A DNA stretch of 64,000 nt from a bacterium (GTDB taxonomy: Bacteria > Patescibacteriota > Gracilibacteria > BD1-5 > UBA6164). Every line of letters begins with the position of its first letter. The stretch's first letter is position 1. Under the pieces are notes generated by a model. That model saw only the letters and a list, made by a program, of their open reading frames with translations, was not told the DNA's origin and searched no databases. The stretch is from NCBI GenBank assembly GCA_024635475.1, contig JAGXIW010000003.1, positions 186,001 to 250,000 of the forward strand. The letters run 5' to 3'. This document shows, piece by piece, positions 1-10,978 of the stretch. Both the position numbers and the translations under genes were made by a program.

Positions 1-1059
1 ATGCACAACTTCAACTTCTTTTAATTCTTGTAAATTTATAGTATTTTGGGTTGAATTATTACCTACATTATTCGTATTAAATAAATTAAAATTAAACATA
101 TTTGAAAACCCAGAAAGTATAAATATACCAAAATAGACTATTAATACTCCTATAAACTTATTTATATAATCATAATTTTTATCTTTAAAATAACTACTTC
201 AAAATCCAATTAAAAATAAAACTGGCATTGTTCACAGAGCAAATGTTCACATTATCATTGCTCATGATAAAAAACTTGAACTACTTGCTGCATAGATTTG
301 CATACTTTGAGTAAATCAACAAGGTAAGAAAAAAGTCAAAGCTCCTATAATAGGTGCAAATACTGGATTTTTTATATTTAGAATTTTTTTTCAAAGAAAT
401 TTTGGCATGCTTATTCAAAGTTTTGAGATTGAAGGAAATATATTTAATATATTAAATCCCATATATATCATAAAAATTCATGCTACTAATAACAAAATCT
501 TATTTAACATTCAAAAACTTCATAAATATCATCAAATTAATCAAAGTATTCAACCTCAAAGTGCAAATCAAATAATCCTTCAAAAATGAAATTTTAATTG
601 TGTTTTTAAATGAGATGATGTACTTTTTGAAGTATCAATATATTTTGAAAATCCTACAACAATACCTCAAGTAACGGCTAAACAAGTTGATAATGATGCT
701 ACAATTCATACCAAAATAATTACAAAAAAACTTAAATTATCACTTTTTAATACATCTTTGAATAATTCAACATCTTTAAAAAGAAAAAATGCCATTCAAA
801 ATATTATAAAAATTAGAATTATTATAATATTATCCAAAATCTTGTTTTTTACAGTTTTTCATAATTTAGTACTATATCAAAGCTCATTTATTATTTTATT
901 AACCGATTCCATATCAGCATCTTTTATATCTATATCAATAAAATTCTCTTGAGCAGATATTTTTCTTATCTTTATTCAAGGAATTTCTGAAAGTTTATTT
1001 TCAATCAACACCTCACAAGACTTGCAATGCATTCAATAAACAGATATTTTTTTGTTCAT
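1..1059 (-). CDS. HMA-domain / DsbD-TauE-like membrane transporter (partial)
   Basis: The gene starts at 1059 and is still open at base 1, so the C-terminus lies outside the window. Residues 1-70 form a heavy-metal-associated (HMA) domain with the metal-binding motif GMHCKSC (Cys12, Cys15). This is followed by several hydrophobic helices with a segment of the type SLSTCLAVTGG, then HLKTQLKFHFGR, which is typical of the DsbD/CcdA-TauE (UreH-like) permease family. Fusions of this kind are known from metal export or reductant transport; copper or mercury is plausible but not shown. At least ten TGA codons are read as Gly. It is transcribed away from rpsF. A dyad resembling a CsoR operator lies just upstream. 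The family is clear; the substrate is inferred. Confidence 0.85.
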
Positions 1060-1087
1060 ATTTTATTTATTTATTAGTAATAAATTG

Positions 1088-1104
1088 TACCTACCCCACA
1101 GGTA
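1088..1104. promoter_or_regulatory. Possible CsoR-like operator dyad
   Basis: A 17-base dyad with TACCT and AGGTA arms sits about 30 bases upstream of the start of the HMA transporter. Read on the minus strand it is TACC-N3-GGGGTA-like, similar in layout to copper-sensing CsoR operators (AT-flanked, G/C-rich dyad), and it is the only G/C-rich patch in this AT-rich spacer. Regulator identity is inferred; no csoR gene is in the window. Confidence 0.3.
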
Positions 1105-1280
1105 TAGTAATCTTATTTTTTATTTTGTCAAAAGATATTTTTTTGGTACATTTTTTATTTGTTACTAATTTTTTATATTAACTTTTTCTAAATATCAGAA
1201 ATGTTGTTACTTTTTCTTTTGACAAAACCAAATTATTTTTTAAAATGTATTTGCTTTTTATAAAAAAAGGCATTTTATTT

Positions 1281-1310
1281 ATATCCTTCCAGATTTTACT
1301 AATCTGGATA
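1281..1310 (+). promoter_or_regulatory. Leader hairpin ahead of rpsF
   Basis: A stem of TCCAGATT / AATCTGGA with a five-base loop, extendable by ATAT/ATAT across a CCTT bulge, ends about 18 bases upstream of the rpsF start. In many bacteria the S6:S18 complex represses its own rpsF-rpsR mRNA by binding a leader stem with a bulge. Here the position and the downstream genes fit, but the known CCG bulge is not evident, so this is a candidate leader only. The remaining spacer from 1105 is AT-rich without an obvious gene. Confidence 0.35.
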
Positions 1311-1327
1311 TTAACCCAAAGGAAACT

Positions 1328-1612
1328 ATGAAAAATTATGAACTGATGCTTATTGTCAATCCTAGTGCTTCTGAAGATGACAGAACTACTGCCTTAAATA
1401 ATGTTAAAGGTTTAATTGAAAAATCTTCTTGAAAAATTGTTAAAGAAGATATTTGGTGAGAGAAAAAAATGGCTTATAAAATCAATAATTCATCAAAATG
1501 ATTTTATGTTTTATATGATTTAGAATTAGATTGAAAAGAAATTAAAACTATAACTAAAGAGATTAACTTAAACAAAAATGTATGGAGACATATGTTTGTA
1601 GCTAGAGATTAA
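1328..1612 (+). CDS. rpsF: 30S ribosomal protein S6
   Basis: A 94-residue protein beginning MKNYELMLIVNP, the typical first beta strand of S6, followed by the helix with ALNNVKGLIEKS and the strand KKMAYKINNSSKGFYVLYD, as in other S6 proteins. S6 binds 16S rRNA with S18 in the platform of the small subunit. It heads the conserved rpsF-ssb-rpsR operon, with 32 bases to ssb. A GGAAA purine stretch a few bases before the ATG can serve as the ribosome binding site. Gly codons include TGA. Identification is firm from sequence and gene order. Confidence 0.95.
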
Positions 1613-1644
1613 TTTAAATTTAATTTATAATTATAATAACAAAG

Positions 1645-2055
1645 ATGAGAACAGTTAATAAAGTAATCCTTATAGGAAACATAACTAGAGATCCTTCGAT
1701 TAAAATTACTGAAAAAGAAAAAAAAATAGCTTTATTTACTATTGCAACAAATAGATATTATAAAACTGCTGATGGTGAAAATAAAAGTGAATCTGAATTT
1801 CATAATTGTGTAGCTTGGGGAAATTTAGCAGATAGAGTTGAGAAATTTTTAGTAAAATGAAAACTCGTTTATGTTGAATGAAGACTTAGAACTAGAGTTA
1901 TAGACAAAGAGGACTCTTCTAAGGTTTACAAAACTGAAATAGTTGTATCAAATCTTATATTTTTAAATAAAAGATCTGATTTCGAAGAAGGAGCTAGTAC
2001 TGATGAATTAGATGCAATAGACGATGAATTAGCTCACGATGAAGATAAATTTTAA
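1645..2055 (+). CDS. ssb: Single-stranded DNA-binding protein
   Basis: A 136-residue SSB with the OB-fold opening VNKVILIGNITRDPSIK and the strand EFHNCVAWGNLADRVEKFLVKG, in which the last Gly is TGA. The tail after about residue 110 is acidic (DELDAIDDELAHDEDKF), with a terminal Phe preceded by acidic residues; this resembles the acidic C-terminal tip that recruits partners in other SSBs, although the usual DDDIPF is not exact. It protects single-stranded DNA in replication, repair and transformation. It is the middle gene of the rpsF-ssb-rpsR operon. Confidence 0.95.
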
Positions 2056-2106
2056 TATTTTTTAGTATACTTTATACTAAATACTTAATACCTAATAATT
2101 AAATAT

Positions 2107-2322
2107 ATGACAACTAAATGCCCTTTAGAAGGAATAGAAATAGATTACAAAAATGTAGATCTATTAAGTAAATATATAACTAAATTTGGTAAAATAGTAC
2201 CTAGATACTATTCTAAAGTTAGCTTAAAAAACCAAAAGAAATTAGCAACTGCTATAAAAAGAGCTAGAATGATGGCTTTACTACCTTTTGTAAAATGATA
2301 TGATGTTAATTTCAATTCTTAA
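2107..2322 (+). CDS. rpsR: 30S ribosomal protein S18
   Basis: A 71-residue S18 with [28 protein letters not shown] and the RNA-binding segment [18 protein letters not shown], all diagnostic of the family. The last seven codons follow an in-frame TGA (Gly), so a standard-code annotation ends the protein early. S18 pairs with S6 on 16S rRNA. It is the last gene of the operon, with a palindromic terminator directly after it. Confidence 0.95.
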
Positions 2323-2340
2323 TTAAATACTTAAAATAAA

Positions 2341-2370
2341 AAAAATACTAAGAAATTTCTTAGTATTTTT
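2341..2370. terminator. Bidirectional rho-independent terminator
   Basis: A 30-base perfect palindrome centred at 2355/2356 (AATACTAAGAAA and its complement) with A-tracts before and T-tracts after. It lies between the convergent rpsR and thiI stop codons and can terminate both transcripts. Confidence 0.8.
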
Positions 2371-2371
2371 T

Positions 2372-3856
2372 TTATTTTGCACATTTTATCTGATTATTTT
2401 CAAATCTAAGAATTTTTATATTATCAAATCATTTTTCTTTTAGATATAAAGCATGCAGTTTTGATAAAACTCACTTTTCACAATATAAAAGGTATGTCTT
2501 ACTTTGATCAAGAGTAACAAACTTATGATTAATATCATAAAATGGTATGTTTATAATAGTAGTTCAAACAATTTTTAACGGGTCTTTTTCTATTTTCTCT
2601 ATATCTCTCACATCTATAATTATTTCTTCATTAGATGGCAAATAAGATACTTCTAATCACTTTTCTAAATCTCACAAATCCTCATTTAATAAATCTTGCA
2701 TTTTTTCGATTTTTCTACTATAAATTGCTTTAATAATTACTTCTTCATCTATATTTTTTTCTTCATTAACTATAGTGTATTCTTCTGATTGTGTTGCTGG
2801 TTTATCCGATATAACACCACAATATTCTGGCATATTACAAGCAAAATTATAAGTTCCAATTTTTTGTGATATATCAATTATTTCCTGTTTATCATAAGTT
2901 ATAAGAGGTCTCAAAATAAGCATTGAAGAAGCCTTGTCTATAACTGACATATTTGAAAGTGTCTGACTGGAAACCTGTCATAAACTATCTCCTTTAACAA
3001 GTGCAAAATACGATTTTTGTCATATCTGACAAGCACATCTAATCATCAATCTTTTTAGAATTATTCATCTATATTTATGATTTATCTTTGTTGTCAATTC
3101 TCTTACTATTTCTTCAAAATTAATTGTAACAAATCTCGCATTATAATTTTTTGAAAATTTTAAAGAAAGGTAATTAGCAACTTGTTTAACTCACAATTCA
3201 TGAGCAGTTCAACCTAAATTAAAAAACAAAAAATCAACACTACATCATCTTTTCATACTTAGATATGTAGAAACTCAGCTATCAAATCATCAAGAAATTA
3301 AAGACAAAACCTTTCATTGGAATCAAACTGGATAACCTCATATTCAACTATATTTATTTTGAGTAGTAAAATATTTGTCATCTTTTATATCTATGTTTAT
3401 TGTTACATCTGGATTTTGTAATCTAACTTTTGTATTAACTGCATTTTTTAGGAATAATCCCCCTAAATATCTCTCTGCCTCCATTGAACCAAAAGAATGA
3501 GTTCAAACTCTATGAACTCTTACAACAAAGGTTTTAGAGGATATTTCTTCCAGAAAATCATTTTTTATTTCTAAAAATAAATTGTCTAAATCAGTAAAAT
3601 CTTTTTCTTCTATTTCATAAAAATTATATATTCACGGTACAAAAGATAAAATCTCAATGATTTCTTTTTTCTTTATTTCTCCAATATTATCATCTAAATC
3701 AATACTTATTCTATCCCAAGAATCATTGACTTTCACCTCTTCTTCATAATCACTCAAAAAGACTTTTATATTTCTAGTTAAAAGCCTTATTGTTCTTTTT
3801 CTTACTGGTTTTGATTTTATTATTATCTCTGGTGATACTTTTATTATAATTTTCAT
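2372..3856 (-). CDS. thiI: tRNA 4-thiouridine synthase ThiI
   Basis: A 494-residue ThiI with the full domain order: N-terminal ferredoxin-like and THUMP region (about 1-165; MKIIIKVSPEIIIKSKPVR at the start), a PP-loop ATP pyrophosphatase domain with an SGGFDSS-type motif near residue 190, and a C-terminal rhodanese domain with the active-site Cys in LLYCEKG near residue 465. The enzyme adenylates U8 of tRNA and inserts sulfur, and the rhodanese domain carries the persulfide. The rhodanese domain is not present in every ThiI, and here it makes the enzyme E. coli-like. It is 9 bases downstream of the methyltransferase gene in a minus-strand operon with ftsX. Confidence 0.93.
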
Positions 3857-3865
3857 TTTAAATTT

Positions 3866-4417
3866 TTATTTAATAATCATCATAATCCCATCATCTTCAT
3901 CGATTGGTATTATATTGTGTTCTATCTTGTTTTCATCTACATAATCATACAAACTAAGCATTTTATGTTTAAACTTGATAACATCATCTATTATTATAAT
4001 TCCTCATTTTCTTGTTTTATTCCAAACAAGTTCCAAGAAATCTTTACTCCTTTTTTTCATACCATCAATAAATACAAAATCGTATTTTTCTTTAAGTTTT
4101 GGTATTATATCCAAAGCATTTCAAAGTAAAGGATTTATTATATCATCGACTCAAGCATTTTTAAAATTTTTCAGAGCTTCTCAGTGTGAATTTGGTGAAA
4201 ACTCTATTGTTGTAATCTTTCAGTATCACAAAGCTTTAAGTTCTAATGCAAAATTAATTGTTGAAAATCAGTTTGCAGTACCTATTTCAAGCATATTTTT
4301 TACCTTTTTGATTTTTATTAAATCTCTAAGAAATTTTGCATTTACAAAACTTATATTTGGAATATCGTTTTTTATTCAATGATTTTTCAATTCTTCTAAA
4401 AATTCTTTTTCATTCAT
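3866..4417 (-). CDS. O-methyltransferase family 3 (class I SAM)
   Basis: A 183-residue class I methyltransferase. The SAM-binding motif I reads MLEIGTANGFST, with both glycines flanking Phe or Asn, followed by TTIEFSP (motif II acidic residue), YDFVFIDGMKK (post-motif II) and GGIIIIDDV, the pattern of the COMT-like family 3. Bacterial members include tRNA hydroxyuridine methyltransferase TrmR and small-molecule catechol methyltransferases; sequence alone does not decide. Its position between ftsX and the tRNA-modifying thiI mildly favours a tRNA role (inference). Spacing is 6 bases to ftsX and 9 to thiI, so it is probably co-transcribed. Confidence 0.85.
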
Positions 4418-4423
4418 TATTTA

Positions 4424-5326
4424 CTAATTATTTATATATTTTTTAGATGAAAAATATCAACTTAAAGCTCATATCAATATAAAAATCATAAATTCAAAAA
4501 GAAGAATTATATTAAAATAGTTGAATATGAAATCAAATGAGTGGTCTGATGAAAAAATAAATCCAAGATTGTTTAATAATATGACAAAAATAGCTGCAGA
4601 TCCTAGAAAAGATAAAAAAGTATAAATCATTCACTGAAAAACAAATGGTCAATGAATAAAAAAATTATCTCATCAAACAAGTTTTGTTATATATATTTCA
4701 TCTCTATAATAATAAACAAAATTCCCTATAATAGAATAAACTATTATTGATATAGAAAGTAAAAATATACCTATAATAACATAAAGTCCTACACTTAAAA
4801 CATTTAATATAGATATAACATTTATAATTCTTTTGTATTGTGCTTTATAATCTGTAAAGTTTTCTTTTTTTTCTAATTTACTTCAACTATCAAGCATATA
4901 TATTTTTTTCTCTATATTATCATTTATTAATACATATTCATTAAGTCCTACATTTGAAATAAGTATCGTATTTGGTAGAGGATTTACATCTTCCAATATT
5001 CAAACCAATTGAGGATCTTTTTGTTTTAATTCATCCAATAACACTTCTTTACTTTTATACTCTATAATTACATTTTTTGATACACTTTGTAAACTATTCA
5101 TCAAATCTATTACTTCTAAAGAATTTTTATCATAATTTTCCTTTAAATAAAGAGATATACTAAGCTTTGAATTGATAGAATCAATGAGTTTAAAACTAAC
5201 ATTATGTAAAACTAATAATATATTAATAAAAAACATAAGTAACATAAGTATCAGTACGGAAGAAATAGATAAAAACTTGTTTCTTAATATATTTTTTATA
5301 GAATATTTTAAAATACGATTAAGCAT
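4424..5326 (-). CDS. ftsX: Cell-division ABC transporter permease FtsX
   Basis: A 300-residue membrane protein. It has a short cytoplasmic N-terminus with SIKNILRNKFLS, one membrane helix (about 20-42), an extracytoplasmic domain of about 130 residues, and three more helices in the C-terminal half (near 165-190, 210-240 and 265-290). This is the FtsX topology. FtsX with the ATPase FtsE couples division to activation of peptidoglycan hydrolases. No ftsE is adjacent, which is unusual because ftsE usually precedes ftsX. A conserved LVGG before the last helices fits FtsX. It is the first gene of the minus-strand ftsX-methyltransferase-thiI operon. Confidence 0.82.
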
Positions 5327-5396
5327 TGAATTATTTATTAATAACTAAAATCTATACTATATTAACTAAAAAATATTTTTTTTCAATTATTATTAA

Positions 5397-5423
5397 TTGA
5401 TTTTTTATTTTATTTTTTATAAT
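5397..5423 (+). promoter_or_regulatory. Likely sigma-70-type promoter for queA
   Basis: TTGATT at 5397 and a perfect TATAAT at 5418 are separated by about 15 bases, ending about 23 bases before the queA ATG. The spacer is slightly short, so the -35 assignment is less certain than the -10. The spacer between queA and ftsX also has to hold the divergent ftsX promoter. Confidence 0.45.
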
Positions 5424-5446
5424 AGCATAAATTTAATTTAAAAAAT

Positions 5447-6559
5447 ATGAAATTATCCGAATTTGATTATGCCCTTCCTAAAGAACTAATAGCACAAACT
5501 CCTATTACTCCTAGAGATAGTTCAAGGCTTCTTGTTCTAGATAAAGCTACTTGAGAGATAGAAGATAAAAACTTTTTTGATTTAACTTCATACCTTTGAG
5601 AAAATGATGTACTTGTGTTAAATAAAACAAAAGTTATAAAAGCAAGGCTAAAAGGAAAAATAATTATTCCTTGTCATCCTGAACTTGTTTCAGGATCTAT
5701 AATGCAATGAAATATACCAAAACAGAGTATTAAAGATTCTGAAATAAATTCAGAATGACAACAACATATTCCATGCGAAATTTTCCTTCACAAACAAATT
5801 TCTGACAACTCTTGGGATTGTCTAGTTTATCCATGAAAAAAACTGAAAATCTGAACTAAAGTAATTTTTCATAATTTAGAATGAATCATAAAAGAAATAT
5901 CTGAAAATTGAAGAATAGTTGAATTTGATAAATGATGAATTGAGTTTTTTGATATAATAGAAACTATATGAGAAACTCCGATTCCTCCATATATAAAAGA
6001 AAAATTAGAAGATTCAAGTAGATATCAAACAGTTTTTTCTCAAGATATTTGAAGTGTAGCGGCTCCTACTGCAGGTCTTCACTTTACTCCAGAATTACTT
6101 CAAAAGTTAGAAAAAAAGTGAGTTAAAATAGAATATGTTATACTTCATATCTGACTTGGTACATTTAAATCAATTGACACTGAAAATATACTTGATTATA
6201 ATATTCATTCAGAATACATAAGTTTGGATAAAGAGACAAGCGAAAGATTAAATAACTATAAAAAATCTTGAAAAACTATTGTTTCTGTTGGAACTACTTC
6301 AACTAGAACTTTAGAAAGTTTTGCAATTAAACCGTGAGAATTAACTTCTTGAGAAAAAGAAACAACTCTTTACATATATCCGTGATACAACTGGTTATTT
6401 GTAGACAAACTTATTACAAATTTTCACCTACCAAAATCAAGTTTGCTTGTACTCGTTTCTAGTTTAGCTTGAAAAGAAAATATTAAAAATGCCTACAGAC
6501 ATGCCGTAGACAATAAATATAGATTTTTTTCTTTTTGAGATGCTATGTTTATAAGGTAA
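5447..6559 (+). CDS. queA: S-adenosylmethionine:tRNA ribosyltransferase-isomerase
   Basis: A 370-residue QueA, which transfers and isomerises the ribosyl of SAM to make epoxyqueuosine in tRNA anticodons. Signature segments are [58 protein letters not shown] and [11 protein letters not shown]. About residues 76-106 are foreign to the family: they are the translation of a 91-base palindromic repeat inserted in frame between the ARLKG strand and CEIFLHK. The insert starts CHPELVSGS and ends SEINSEGQ, and its TGA codons are read as Gly. The rest of the protein is intact, so the enzyme is probably functional with a surface loop. The ATG follows an A-rich leader. Confidence 0.95.
5671..5761. repeat. 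Dispersed palindromic element inside queA
   Basis: Imperfect inverted repeat with 28-base arms (5671-5698 and 5734-5761) around a 35-base centre. The left arm begins TTGTCATCCTGAACTTGT and continues to CAGGATCT; the right arm is its near reverse complement. The same arm sequence recurs at about 35,703 and, in related form, inside the FemAB-like gene near 55,530-55,620. Confidence 0.9.
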
Positions 6560-6611
6560 AAACATTATATACTTTACCGATAAAAAGCATATCTTTAATC
6601 TTTTATCTAAT

Positions 6612-8147
6612 TTACTTGGCACAACGGAAGCCCATATTACGGCTCTGATTAGTCGAAGTCCGATTTAACTGCATCGCAAAAACACCAGCAGTAGAACTAG
6701 CACCAGCACCAGCACCATAAAGGAAGATATTACTTGGCATTCAGTCTGCATAATTTATGTTTCACATACCGTTTATAATTCATAATCATAAACTTGATCA
6801 GTATTTTTTCATATCATTTATATCATATTTACCATCATCATCCAAACCTATTCAATTTGAACTTCAATTAATACTTGTTTGTCCTAAATTATAATTAGTT
6901 CAATCTATTGTATTTGCTTTATTTTCGTGTTCCCATAAATTACCAGCTAAATCCCATATAGTCTCTCAATTTGAAAGTGTATATTTTCTATATGGATCAC
7001 ATGTAGTTACTCCTGTTCATGTATTTCATTCTCATGTTTTTGATGCTGTTGCCCTTGATAAAGTATATATAGTATTTGATACTCATAGACATCACATAGT
7101 ACTATTTGATAGTCAATTATATATATATCAACTTCATATAGCTTTACCTGACCAATTACTTGGTATCATTTCTATATTTCTTGCTATTGTCATCCTCTCA
7201 GCATTTGTTATCAAGTGGTATCATACTCACATACTTTTACATGCATCTATTGCCTGTTCTTGTGTTATATTTGCGATTGGGTATAATCATGCTTTTGATA
7301 CTATAGTTTTTCAAGGTTGATATCTAACTGTATTCCAATCATAATTAGCTGTACAAGATGTTGGATATTGAGTATCACAACTATCTGGTGTTGTTGCATC
7401 TGCATATGTCATCTCATACTTAGCTACACAAAATCATGGTTGCATAAATTCTTCATTTCAAGGTACTTTAATAAATCAATCTGGACATGTTGCCGGTATT
7501 TCAAAGTTTGTACTTCTTGATAGTGTTATTAGTGGTCATCATAGATCTACTCAACTTAGTGTTTTTATTGTTGAATTTGATATATATGAGTTGTATATTG
7601 TTCCACTTTGTGTTCAAAATAGATCTATATCTGTTGTGATTGGATTATTTTCGATATCTAGTAGTATTCATATATTATTTCATTGTACTTTTGGGTATCT
7701 CTTGGTATAGTCTGTGGCTGCATATGTGATACTGATTAGATTATTTATCGTCAATGAGTTTCATTCTAGGTATCATAATAACTGGTATGTGGTATTTGTT
7801 GCATTTGTATAATAGACATATGATGTATTATCTAGTGGATCTAGAATTATCTTATTTGTATTTATTATTCTTGATACATTTTCTCAGACTACTCATTCGT
7901 ATCATATAATTGTTCCTGATGCACTGATTGTTACAAAATTATCTGGTTTTGGGTAAATTCATCATTTTAATTGGTATAGTACAAGTCATTTATTTATATT
8001 ATTCATGTCTGCTATTCTAACTCCATCTCTTGTATCTTTACTATATAATTGAAATGATAAAAATGCTATTGTTCATAGAATAGCTAGGATTGTTATTACT
8101 ACGATTAGTTCTACTAAGGTGAAGGCTTGATTTTGTATTTTCTTCAT
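6612..8147 (-). CDS. Prepilin-like protein fused to a formylglycine-enzyme (SUMF1-like) domain
   Basis: A 511-residue protein. Residues 1-30 carry a class III signal with the prepilin cleavage motif AFTLVELIVVITILAIL (Phe/Thr/Leu/Val/Glu around the cut site), so it should be processed and inserted like a type IV pilin or pseudopilin. A middle region of about 200 residues is rich in Thr, Asn and TGA-encoded Gly. The C-terminal 240 residues are a FGE-sulfatase (SUMF1/C-type-lectin-like) domain with FCVAKYEMTYADA, TIWDLAGNLWEHEN and the ending NMGFRCAK. Such domains on pilins are likely structural or ligand-binding rather than catalytic (inference). It stands alone, convergent with queA. Codon choice (ACA, CCA, CTA) differs somewhat from its neighbours. 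Confidence 0.85.
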
Positions 8148-8232
8148 TTTATTTTATTTATAAAATAATAAAAAAAGTTTTGTTAATCTAAATATATTCT
8201 ATTTATTTAAAAATAATCATATTTTTGTCATA

Positions 8233-9177
8233 CTACAATATGACATTTATAAAACTTCTATTTCAATTTACAAAATCCATTGCAGACATACTTTTTTTTC
8301 ATTCAATCTTTAATTTATCTATTATAATGGCTTTATTATCTTTACAAATCACTCATATTTTTTTATTTTCAAGTTTTAAAACTTGTCATATTTGTCCATT
8401 TTCAATTATTTTATCTACTAAACTTATTTCCTCTAAATTCAATTTTTTACCATCAAAATATGTATAAATTCCTGGCCAATTATAATAAGCTCTAAATTTA
8501 TTATATATTTCAAAACTTGTTTCTTTTTTGAAATCTACAAATCAATCTTCTTTTTCTATTTTTTTACAATATGTTGCTTTTGAATTGTCTTGTGGAATTC
8601 ATTTTATTTTTCAAGCAATAATTCAATCTAGTGTATCAAGTAAAAGTTTTGGTCATATTTTTTCAAATTTGGCAAAGATATCTGGAGTTTTGTCTACATT
8701 GTCTACATCTATTTCCTCTATTTTAAGCAAATCTCATTCATCCATTCATTCTGACATATACATTATTGTCAATCATGTCCACTTGTCTCAATTTTTTAAA
8801 GATTCTTGAATAGGGCTTGCTCAACGGTATTTTGGAAGAATACTTCAATGGATATTGATACATCCATATTTTGGTATTTCTAAAATACTTTTTGGAATTA
8901 TTTTTCCATAAGCTACCACAATTATAAAATCAAGATTTAAGTTTCTTAATTTATCAAAAAACTCCTCATTGTTTTTTAATTTTTCTACTTGCAATACTTC
9001 TATGTTATTTTCAATAGCAAACTTTTTTATAGGAGTATTTATTATTTTTTTGTCTCTTCAACTTGGTTTATCCGGCTGACTTACAACCAAACAAATATCG
9101 ATATTTTTACCAATATCTAAAATTCATTTTAAAATGTTTTTTGAGAATTCTCCAGTTCAAAAAAATGCTAATTTCAT
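8233..9177 (-). CDS. fmt: Methionyl-tRNA formyltransferase
   Basis: A 314-residue Fmt. The N-terminal formyltransferase domain shows MKLAFFGTGEFS, LVVSQPDKPSGR, a loop DFIIVVAYGKIIP and the catalytic neighbourhood NIHGSILPKYRGASPIQ (Asn and His of the active site present). The C-terminal OB-like domain carries KATYCKKIEKEDG and YNWPGIYTYF. It formylates initiator Met-tRNA with 10-formyl-THF, consistent with glyA further along. Two GTAGACA/TGTCTAC heptamers lie within it at 8691 and 8700. The start at 9177 leaves 21 bases to the upstream prepilin stop. Confidence 0.95.
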
Positions 9178-9198
9178 AAAATATTTATTAATTGTTAT

Positions 9199-9906
9199 TT
9201 ATCTCCCTATTTTTATACTTTTTTCCAATCATCACTTTTCAAAAAATAAATAAACTTCTTTTGAATCCCATAAAGTAGTTCAAGAATAAAATTGTACTTT
9301 TGAATTAATGTTTTTAATTTTAAAATCACTTGAAGATAATCATCATATTTTATCAGCTTTTGTGTTTGCTTGTATAAAATTTGTCGTTGCTCAAGAATTA
9401 TCTAGATTATCTTCACTAAAGTAAAAAATTCCTAGATCAATTTCTTCTCAAACTAGCTTTGTTTTTATTTCATAACTTTGAGCTAAATCCATTTTTCAAG
9501 TAAAAGCTTTTGTTTGCTCTGTAAATATTTTATGTTTTAGTTTGTTATTAATATATAAAAATATATTCAAATATCAACTATTAGTTGGATTTGTTGTCAT
9601 TGTAAAGCTTTTTGTAATTGAATCTAAATTTAGAATCAATTCAGTTTTTTTTATTATTTGATTTGTTTTATAGTATAAATAATCTTTTGATCATGAGAAA
9701 GACATTTCATAATCGTAAATTTCTTTGTCTTTTACTTTTTTGTTTAATTGTATTATTTTTGATTCTACAAAAGATAAATCTTTTTCAACTCTTTTTGAAT
9801 CTATAAAACTATTAAAATAATTTACTGAAGAGATAGATAAAAGAGATATTATTGTTACTACAAACAATATCTCAACAAATGTAAAAGCCTTATTTTCTTT
9901 TTTCAT
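9199..9906 (-). CDS. Type IV prepilin-like protein
   Basis: A 235-residue protein with a class III signal: short positive leader MKKENK followed by AFTFVEILFVVTIISLLSI, with Glu at position 5 after the cleavage Ala/Phe. The helix N-terminus is followed by an extracellular domain with no family I recognise. It should be cut by a prepilin peptidase (not in the window) and assembled or membrane-retained. It overlaps nothing but starts two bases from the stop of the next upstream gene, the MraY/WecA-like transferase, so the two are probably co-transcribed. Confidence 0.8.
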
Positions 9907-9907
9907 A

Positions 9908-10960
9908 TTATTTTTTTATTTTTTTAAACTCTCCTACTATATTATTTATAAAAACAACTACAAAAATAATTATTCAAAATACTATTATCTTTCATACTTT
10001 ATCTAAAAATAAAGCAGTAACTCAAAAGAAAAAAGAAAGCGAATAAATTAATGTTAATATTTGTTTATTTGTTAATCATTTATCAAGTAATCTGTGATGT
10101 AGATGGGTAAAATCTCTATTTAGTGGACTTTTTTTATTCCACACCCTTCTTAAAATTACATAAATAGCATCAACAGAATAAATACCAAAAACAACTAAAA
10201 CAGTTGCAATTTTTCAGCCTGATATTATTGCTAATGTAGCCAACATAAATCATAAAAACATAGTTCAACTATCTCACATAAGTATCTTTTCTTTGACATC
10301 GTAAAACCAAAATGGAATCAAAATTCAAACTAGACTTATAGCCATTGTCATAATGAAAAGAGCATTTTCAATTCATCATTCATAATTATCTTTATAAAAA
10401 AGCATTATTCCCAAAAGAAATATTATAAAAAATGATATTGCTGAAATTCACGAAGTATTACCAGGAATTCAATCTGTCCAATTTAGAGAATTAAATATAA
10501 ATACATACCAAATAATAGTAAAAATCAAAGGAATTATATAAATCTCAATTCATACAATGTTAAAACTATGAGTTTGTAAATCCAAAATTCATCAAAAGAT
10601 ATTGCTTATATAACCTATTTTTATAGAAGTTATTCAAATTATTGCTCAAATAATAATCTGTACAAGCAACCTAGTTTTTGGATTTACATCAAATAAATCA
10701 TCAAAAAAACTGATAATAGTGATTATAAATCAAAATCACCAAATTAAATACAATTTTGAATTATGATCTACAAAGAAAAAAGTTACTATAAAAAATACTA
10801 TATAAAAAATAATTCCCATACTATAAGGAACAGGATTTCTTTTTTTTCCATATTTTTTTGGATTATCCAAAATATTTATTTTTCTAAAAAGTCTTTTAAA
10901 TATCTCTATAAAAACAAAAGATAAAAACAATGACGATAGAAATGCTAAAATTATAATCAT
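9908..10960 (-). CDS. MraY/WecA-family glycosyl-1-phosphate transferase
   Basis: A 350-residue polytopic protein with about ten helices. It shows the PNPT-family features: ILDNPKKYGKKRNPVPYSMG near the N-terminus, FFDDLFDVNPKTRLLVQ (Asp-Asp Mg site), NSLNWTDGIPG, a later DSGTMFLGF and the HLHHRLLDKG His motif typical of the WecA/TagO/Rfe branch rather than MraY. The enzyme transfers a sugar-phosphate from a UDP-sugar to undecaprenyl phosphate, the first step of a surface glycan. The HxHHR motif and its place outside a mur cluster favour an envelope polysaccharide role. Confidence 0.9.
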
Positions 10961-10978
10961 AATATTAATAGTTATATA

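Noticed and set aside
7317-8809. Plus-strand open frames in the pilin-fusion/fmt region
   Set aside because: Both regions are fully explained by minus-strand genes with recognised domains. The translations are low-complexity Ser/Ile/Phe shadows.
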